DNA of 64,000 bases, from the NCBI GenBank assembly GCA_022410635.1, contig JAJVDF010000016.1, positions 83,396-147,395 on the forward strand, read 5' to 3'. Position numbers and translations under genes: made by a program. This DNA is from Tretioscincus oriximinensis (taxonomy: Eukaryota; Chordata; Lepidosauria; Squamata; Gymnophthalmidae). Under the pieces are notes generated by a model that was not told the origin of the DNA, made no database searches, and worked only from the letters and a program-made list of their open reading frames with translations. Shown here one piece after another: positions 57,498-64,000 of this stretch (its first letter is position 1; every line of letters starts with the position of its first letter).

Positions 57498-58323
57498 TAT
57501 ATCAATTTTATTTCTGGTCCATTAAGGCATCTACCTTAAGATGGACTCTTTGGATTATCCAAAGAAATCCAGAATTGTTCTGCTTCTCATGCATCTATTT
57601 CTAGGGTCCCTCTGTGCACTGCATCTATTACTCACATTTTTCTTTTAAACAGGAAGAGGAAACACTTTGACTAGATACAAAGTTTGATTAGAGACAAAGC
57701 TTAAACTCTGTTTTAGCTCTGTCTATTCTCTGTTGTTACCAAGCTGAAGGGTGAAATCTGATTAGTTCTTGCATAATCAGATCACCTAGTCAAGAAATTA
57801 TCCTGAATGGCCATTTATTGGACTTGAGTGAAGCCTAATATGTGTATTATCATGGAATTTTATTGAGAAAGTCCTTTAAATAGTAATTTTCAAAACCAAC
57901 TTCATCTGATATATGTGCTGTTACAGCAATAAATTGATAAACCACTCTATCTAATCAATAGTGGTTGCAACTTAAAATTTTAATTTAAATCTAGGCCAGA
58001 TGCAGCCAGTACAACCAATACAAGAAGAATTGGATTTTCCATGTGGTAAGTTACAGTAAATTATTCTTAGAGTGGTCAAGACACTATAATTTGCCTCCCT
58101 AACAGGTAGAATACTTCCTTGTTGTGGCAGAAGAGTTTGCATAACTCAAGGAAGCTATGAGCTATTCAGGGTCACCCAAGAGGGACAGATAAAATATGGT
58201 CCGATGGAGGAATCAGCCCACTCCTGTGTTAATGCCAATAAAATCACATGGAAAACCACCAAATGGAAAATGATACTGGAAGATGAACCCCTCAGATCAG
58301 AAGATGTCCAAAATATTACAGCG
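57498..58323. other. Non-coding stretch
   Basis: No gene recognised. Confidence 0.5.
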
Positions 58324-58402
58324 CCTAGTTCTGGGTAACATTTTGGGACATTTTAGCTTGTGGATGGCCAAACTCTGTCCCAAACTGTTACCCAGAACTA
58401 GG
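58324..58402. repeat. Hairpin with 27-bp arms and 25-base loop
   Basis: cctagttctgggtaacattt plus tgggaca (58324-58350) is the reverse complement of 58376-58402 with a single mismatch (t/g at the 19th position). Pairing does not extend outside the arms. Size and shape resemble a microRNA precursor, but such near-identity also fits a young inverted duplication. Confidence 0.9.
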
Positions 58403-58481
58403 CTCCATATGGATGGGGCCAGCAGAACACAGCCAGCCCTCCAATCAGCTCTGTTGAGGTGGCTGGAAGGAGGGCACAGAT

Positions 58482-58632
58482 GGCTACGTATCACGAGAAT
58501 TCAAGTACACATGTGCACAGACACGCCATTGTATATTCCGGAAAATAGCTTTGTAGTGTGAACATACACGCCTTTGCTATATTCCGGGATACAACTTTAT
58601 TCTGGGTTTTAGCTCATTGTGTGAATGTAGCC
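58482..58632. mobile_element. Short GGCTGCAT-family derivative
   Basis: Left ggctacgtatcacg and inward-read right ggctacattcacac form imperfect inverted ends. The inside has two related blocks, each with tatattccgg. No clear 3-bp duplication, although cagat occurs just outside each end. Confidence 0.5.
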
Positions 58633-59292
58633 TCAGATGAATATTAGATCTACTATTGTGGGGAAGGATTTTTCTGGACTACCAACGTGGAATAATTTGT
58701 TCCCATGATCTATGTTCTTACAGATGGCCACTGTTCATGTACAGGGCCAAACCATGCTAAACATTGTGGCTTGATAATATGTATGAAGGGGGAGTCAAAA
58801 TCAGTTACTTTTAAGTACCTAATGCTGCTAAGATAGCCTTTAACATGGCCATGAGGAAACAGGCCTTCTCTAGTTCCTTTAGTTACTGGGGCTATCCAAA
58901 CACCATGTCTGCTTGTATATTTATAAATAGGCAATATCAATTAAATCTAATGTATGATTTATTTTTCACTTGCCTGCTGGGAACAAAGCCAGACTGGTTT
59001 GAATGTAGTAAGTTTGGAATTACATTTTGAAGATAATGGATCCTGTTTGATTCCTGAGGGAATTTGAGGATTTTTCTGATGTATGACTAGCACTGCTGCT
59101 AAACCTTAGCTACTCTCTGAAACAGTGTGTGATAACTTGAGCACATAACAAACCCTATGTGCTTTTTCCCACAAAGTTCCGAGACATGTCTTAGAACAAT
59201 AAGGCCATTGATAGCATAGCTGCATTGCAGGCAGCAGTCACATGAAGTTAACAAAAGGAAAATAAAACTTCTTATGCAAGTTGGGACAGATT
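58633..59292. other. Non-coding stretch
   Basis: Nothing recognised. Confidence 0.5.
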
Positions 59293-59804
59293 AGGACTCC
59301 ATTGGGACTGCGTTTTGAAAGTGAGACGAGGGCGTAGGATTAAGGAAATCCTTGCCTCGCTTCGAACACTAGTTAAAGTCCCCATTCACTTGCCCCGTTT
59401 CCTGCCCTTCCCTCCTGATTCCCTCGCCCCTCGTGTCTTTCCATCCTGATTCCCTCATGCTGTTCCTCTGCTTGCCTTGCCTGGCAATTCCCTAGCCCCT
59501 TTTCCTGCCTTTCCCTCCCAATTCGCTGCCCCCCTGTGTCTTTCTTTCCTGACTCCCTCGCCCCGTTGCTCTGCTTCCCTTGCCTGCCAATTCCCCAACC
59601 TCGTTGTCGAAGTTCTCTTAGCATGAATTTCAAAAGAGAGCCGTGACGACGCAAAATCACCACATACTGTGCAGCAGGAAGTGGTGATGTGCATTTTGAT
59701 TGACGCAGGAGCACTTCGGAGACCATTTTTATGGTAACACAATGCAAACGGTCGGCTCCCACTTTGCATTGGGGGGCGCGTTAAGCCCAAATGTGATCAC
59801 AGCC
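59293..59804. mobile_element. Inverted-repeat element related to 12.2 and 39.9 kb, with internal tandem repeat
   Basis: The right 170 bp align with the other two copies (gtgacgacgcaaaatcacca, gagcacttcggagaccattt, ttatggtaacaca, gcgcgttaag) and end in an inward-read ggctgtgatcacattt. The left end is uncertain. Two imperfect 103-bp units fill 59391-59598, built from ttcctgcc, ctccctcgcccc and tctgcttgcc segments. The 111- and 129-codon minus frames are products of this repeat. Confidence 0.55.
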
Positions 59805-59956
59805 TGTGTTTCTTTTCTTTTTATGAATGTCCTGGACTGGAAATAGTGGATTAGAGTTGGGAGGAAAACACATTTTCAGCAACACTTTTTGTTACATGTC
59901 AGAACAATCAAGATTTGAAGAAAAACTCATGGCACACCTGTTTTAGTGCATATTAG

Positions 59957-60114
59957 TTCCCCCCTTTTCATCCATATGCTGGGGTTTTTTCACACTTTCC
60001 TAGTGCTAGGATGATGTGAGTGTAACATATTTCAGTGGCACTCACACCATCCTAGCACAAGGGCAGCATGAATAAAAGGTATACCCTGATTATTTTTTTT
60101 ATAAAGGGGGGAAA
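59957..60114. repeat. Fold-back element with strong central hairpin
   Basis: Outer arms are ttccccccttt and aaaggggggaa; inner arms are gtgctaggatgatgtgagtg (60003-60022) and cactcacaccatcctagcac (60039-60058), with one mismatch over 20 bp and a 16-base loop. Between outer and inner arms the similarity is looser. No flanking duplication was established. Confidence 0.75.
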
Positions 60115-60479
60115 GCAGCTATCATAGCTCTTTCCCCCAGGGCATATTATACTATGCTGTTGTAACTGGCACACTGTACATGTGCAGTGCTGGAAAAGGG
60201 GCCACACATGCAGAAATGATGTATCTCCAGAAATTCGCTATTATGCGAATGCATAAATGGCAGATCCAGGAATTTAAAATGTTGGTTTAAACTTGCTTAG
60301 GATCAGAATTCATATTTGCCTGCAATGTAAAATCAGCTCCAGTATCATTGTTTTGTATTTGACAACTAATGAGGCAAGACAGATGGTTTCCAGAGTTCAG
60401 GAGTGAATTCTCCAGGAAAATCCTTCTGGCCCCATCAGTATGTATCTTTCAGGAAAAGTACAATATTGAAGATTTTGCC
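60115..60479. other. Non-coding gap
   Basis: Nothing recognised. Confidence 0.5.
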
Positions 60480-60597
60480 TTCTTCTGTTCCAGACTGCCC
60501 AGGTGCAATTGGGGGGCCTCTGTGTGAGACAGAATGCTGGACTAGATGGGCTCCGGCCTGATTCAGCAGGGCTCCTCTTACGTTCTTATGTTTTTAA
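60480..60597 (+). mobile_element. CR1/L3-like LINE 3' end fragment
   Basis: ttccagactgcccaggtgca, ggcctctgtgtgagacagaa, tgctggactagatgggctcc and a closing cttacgttcttatgtttt match 665-781. Only the last ~118 bp of the element are present. Confidence 0.88.
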
Positions 60598-62009
60598 TAT
60601 TTAAATTTAACCTTGCTTTTAATTTACTGATTTTATTGTTGTTTTATATATTTTATATATATATATATTTCTATTTGAATTACTTGCTTATATAATATAC
60701 TCACAGTTCTTTTATTGAGGAGACATGAAAAAATGTAAATAATAATCGCTCTAGTGGGGCTATGATTACAGTTTTTCCTGAATGTTTTTTGCATTTAATT
60801 TTGTTCGGGGTCTAACCTAATTATACNAAGTTACCTATCTAAGAATGCCTCCAGACAGCATGAGGGAATGACAGCTCTTTGAAGAATGNCAATATTCTGC
60901 CTCAACCTCCAGAGGCCATCAGACCAAGTCATGCTATTTCAACACCACACCTTATTCTTCTGGAAATTCACTCTGTTGGCCACTTTTCTTACTCTTCGTT
61001 TTCTTTTCATTCACAGTGAGTACCCAGATGTTCAATCTGGCACTGTGTTGGAATAGTGGATGCCATGTGCCTAATCTTCCACAAGATTCTAGCACTTGAA
61101 AGGTAGCACAGTAAATCCCTGCAATATGTCTGCACTGGCCCAACATAATATCAGACCTGTCAATCTGCCCTACTATAATCCTCACAGGATGCCAGGATAT
61201 TAAATATATCAGGAGACTTCCTAAGCTTGTCATCCATCATTAAACGATAAGCAATTAATAACCTATAAATTCACCAAGTTCACATTTTAAAGTAGAGTAA
61301 ATAATTGTATGGCTAAAACAAGAGAAAGGAAAATTAAAAGCAAAAGAAATAGAATGGAACAAGCAGTTTTTCCACATCGCTTGACTGTGTCTATGAAAGT
61401 CCCACAAAGCCCCCAAATTAGACCAAGTAAAAGGCCTAGCTGAGTTAAACGCAAGCTAGTCTCGAGGATGTGTTCAGATAATAGGCCCAACAATAGATAT
61501 TGAGCCTCCATGCATGTACATTATGGGTGCATCACATAAAGTTTCCTTGCCTGGTTCTTGAAGGGAAGTTTCATCATCGTGTTTGCTTCGGCTCATTTTC
61601 TAATGGAGATTTCGCAGTGCAACTAAATAAAACTGTGAGGATACGTAATCTGCTGAGTGCAGATATTTTTGACATATTTACAAAGGGGCTCGATTGAATT
61701 AGATTCCCTTTCATATGTTGCTTTCTTAATGGGAGAAAACCAGAAATCTCACGAGAAGAGAGGAGATTCTCATTCATTCTAGTCATGATTAGACAGGGCA
61801 GAAGCAAAATCTCTACTGAGCACGTGTTAGAATTTCATTTCCTAACTTAATCAGGTGGACTGCCCAGAGGGAATTGAATGACTTCTGCTTTCTTTGCCAA
61901 AACATTACAATATGTTTGCCTTGGCTTGTAATCAGGTGATTTTGCAAGTTAATTAAACAGAGTTTTTTTAACTTAAAGAAAACTACTGTCTCCTCCCCAT
62001 TTTTAGAAA
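60598..62009. other. Non-coding stretch
   Basis: A TA-rich run at 60646-60668; otherwise no recognised feature. Confidence 0.5.
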
Positions 62010-62098
62010 GGGCTGTGTTAAAATGATGGTTTTATTGTTAACCGCCCTGAGACCTACGGATATAGGGCGGTATAAAAATGTAAATAAATAAATAAATG
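62010..62098 (+). mobile_element. L2-type LINE 3' end
   Basis: ttgttaaccgccctgagacc, tacggatatagggcggtata and aaaaatgtaaataaataaat are a well-preserved L2-clade tail. The body is missing. The tail matches those at 34.1 kb (reverse) and 7.3 kb. Confidence 0.8.
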
Positions 62099-62324
62099 TA
62101 GAGGGGGAGGGGGGGNAATAGTCTGTATGTGAGATAATTGTTGCTGATAAACAATTAAATATTAACATTACTATAGTTCATCCTGTATCTGGCTTACAGG
62201 ACTGTTCAGGGCTCAGGGAAAGTAGATGGGACAGCAGAAATAAAGGCTAGCTGGAAATGATGTTGCATTGGTCTTAAATAAGGCCAGCTATCTCCTACTG
62301 GCTTTGTGTTGCAATAGATTACCC

Positions 62325-62812
62325 AGGCTTTTCACCAGCAAAGAAATCCTGGAGATCAACCACATGGCCAGTGGCTGACCCAGCAGATAAACAATGGGGA
62401 GATCTTGACACCAGGTGGCAAGCAGGAATGAAATGACTTTTTTATTTCTGCAGCTGGTATGTAAGCTCCAGTCAGAGGAGGCATGGAAAAAGGTTACATC
62501 AGGTTAGCAGCAAGGACAATGGTTGGAGAAGGGTGTGTTCAAGCAGGTCAGGTGGACAGAAATCTCCCATGCTGCTTTGGTCTGTGATGCCTTCCTTTCT
62601 CTGTTGGAGAAGAATGTCTTTGCCATGTGCTGTTCCATGTGGTCTGTCTCCATCTTGGCATTCTCTGGGGCACAAAGATGAGTCATTGTGGAGGCAAAGG
62701 AGTTTGCCAGGGATCAGCTAAGCTGCTGGTTATCAAAACTGGTTGGGTAGGAATAGAAAGATAAACAGGCAATTTCAAAATACAGATTGGATAATATTTT
62801 CAGAACTCAGCC
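62325..62812 (+). repeat. Unclassified interspersed repeat, copy 2
   Basis: Second copy of the sequence at 890-1420: cagctggtatgtaagctcca, gtcagaggaggcatgg, tctcccatgctgctttggtc, tgatgccttcctttctctgt. Similarity covers the whole block with small insertions and deletions. The element class is unknown; see copy 1. Confidence 0.55.
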
Positions 62813-62971
62813 AAAAAGGGGCTTTTTGGCAAAAACAGTATTACCACACACTACAAAGCCCTTTTAAGAATATTATATATTTTAATTCAGTTTCCAGTGA
62901 GTGANGCAATAGGGGCACCACCCTGGGCCCCCAGAGGCCCGACTGTTACACAGNCCCCCTGGCAATGCTGG

Positions 62972-63150
62972 GCCTTCCCACCTGCCGATTTCTCTCTTTC
63001 ATTTTTAAGTCTTCAGCGATGCGTGGCGAGTCTTCCAGCTGATTATGCTACGCACGCAGCAACATGGAGTGTAATCAACTGGAAGACTCGCCGTGCAACA
63101 CTGAAGCCTTTAAAACATAAGATAGGAAGACAAGTGGGAGGGGGCCCTTC
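62972..63150. repeat. Imperfect inverted repeat, arms about 75 bp
   Basis: The inner arms ggcgagtcttccagctgatt (63027-63046) and aatcaactggaagactcgcc (63074-63093) differ at one position. Outward, the similarity continues through ttttaag(t)cttcag and the pyrimidine-rich gggccttcccacctg / reverse caagtgggagggggccc. The loop is about 27 bases. Possibly a fold-back MITE; no flanking duplication was fixed. Confidence 0.75.
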
Positions 63151-64000
63151 TGCCCTGGTCTGCCCAGGAGCCTGGCTCCGCTACTGTTCAGTTACCGGCA
63201 TACTATCTTTAAAAGGTCTTGTCTTTCACTAAATGAACTCAACTTATTTAAATGCGTATTCAAGTATATGGTCATCGCCCTCATTTTGTATTTATTAACT
63301 ACCTTGTGTGAATTGTTATATTAGGATAATATGTGGAAATATAATGGTCTCTTTATCCAGAATCCANATATAGTCTGAATATGGAAAACAGATTTTGAAA
63401 ACTGATATTTGTATAATTAAATGTGCAGTTACAGAACCACAGAAGTGCTCGTGTTACAACAGAAGGTAAGTTAATATCTATTATTCACTAGCTTTAAGGG
63501 TCATTTGTCTCTTTCATCTTCTGGCATATTCATCATCACTCACTTCAGATTATGAGCTTCTGCATTAAAAAGGCCATTAAAAAGTATAAACGTTGAAACT
63601 ACGGCTAAATCACCCTGAGAAGTCTAAAATGAATCATGGGAACTAAACAGCTGTCAGAAGATTAGGCATACAGTACTTTTTAAAATTTGCTCAAATTTTA
63701 TTAAAATCTGAAATTCATATGTAGCATTTGTGTGCAGGTGTGTGTGCATGTGTGTAACTATAGTATGTTTGCAGAACTATACCTTGTTCCAATGGTAAAT
63801 GACCTAAAGGTTCCAGACAGGTCATGTCTCCATACCAGTTCTCAGAAAACAAAAAAAGATCCTCTGATAGCACAAAATGTATTAGAAGTAGTATCGCCTT
63901 ACCTGATCTGGAACACATTACAGAGACACATTGCTGTGAAATAGAAATTCTATGCCCTTCAAAATCAAGGGAGATATGGTGACTGACTTTTGGTGACATT
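63151..64000. other. Non-coding right end of window
   Basis: No gene. A (TG)n-like run lies at 63730-63756. Confidence 0.5.

Noticed and set aside
59373..59790. 111- and 129-codon minus frames rich in Gly/Arg/Glu
   Set aside because: Generated by the 103-bp tandem repeat and the inverted-repeat element; no protein family recognised.

Overview
The window reads as non-coding vertebrate nuclear DNA, most likely from a squamate reptile (lizard; a gecko or similar is only a guess). The grounds are the repeat mixture: CR1-type LINEs ending in two different 8-bp tails, L2-clade LINEs, truncated L1 copies, GIY-YIG-encoding Penelope-like elements (PLEs), tRNA-headed SINEs, a MIR-like CORE-SINE and many small terminal-inverted-repeat elements, in an A+T-rich background with poly-T tracts and TTTA/TA microsatellites. 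I could not support any host protein-coding gene, host exon, tRNA or rRNA gene, or CRISPR array. Almost all open frames are short chance frames; those with a recognisable product belong to transposable elements and are broken. About 75 isolated single N bases are scattered throughout.

Layout. 0-8 kb: the 3' part of a CR1/L3-like LINE runs off the left edge, followed by an unclassified repeat that has a second copy near the right edge, two CR1 tails, an L2 tail and a tRNA-SINE. 9.6-16 kb: several members of a short DNA-transposon family whose ends resemble GGCTGCATCCACAC. 18.5 kb: an L1 tail with a 16-bp target-site duplication. 23-26 kb: a first PLE fragment, a second tRNA-SINE and an LTR-like sequence. 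27-32 kb: a GC-rich stretch with a poly-A tail, a CORE-SINE and a long pyrimidine tract. 33-37.5 kb: a second PLE with a GIY-YIG frame, an L2 3' end carrying an exact 154-bp tandem duplication, and an old LINE remnant with a Cys/His motif. 39.9-45 kb: two inverted-repeat elements, then the largest PLE copy, which has been invaded by a CR1 fragment and by an L1 and abuts a C-rich minisatellite and an unidentified coiled-coil-like reading frame. 47-64 kb: a third tRNA-SINE, further small inverted-repeat elements and hairpins, minisatellites, a second LTR-like block, two further CR1 fragments, an L2 tail and the second copy of the left-end repeat.

No operon-like or pathway organisation exists here. 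What can be read is insertion history: all three PLE copies lie on the minus strand and are truncated; two keep the main hammerhead-ribozyme-like core letters and the third has lost one at a CpG site. The largest copy has an Asn in place of the first catalytic Asp of the reverse transcriptase, also explainable by CpG decay. Nested insertions give a relative order (PLE first, then L1 and CR1 into it). The best candidates for follow-up are the PLE ribozyme-like segments, the GGCTGCAT inverted-repeat family, several near-perfect hairpins, the 154-bp duplication and the unidentified frame at 44.4-44.65 kb.
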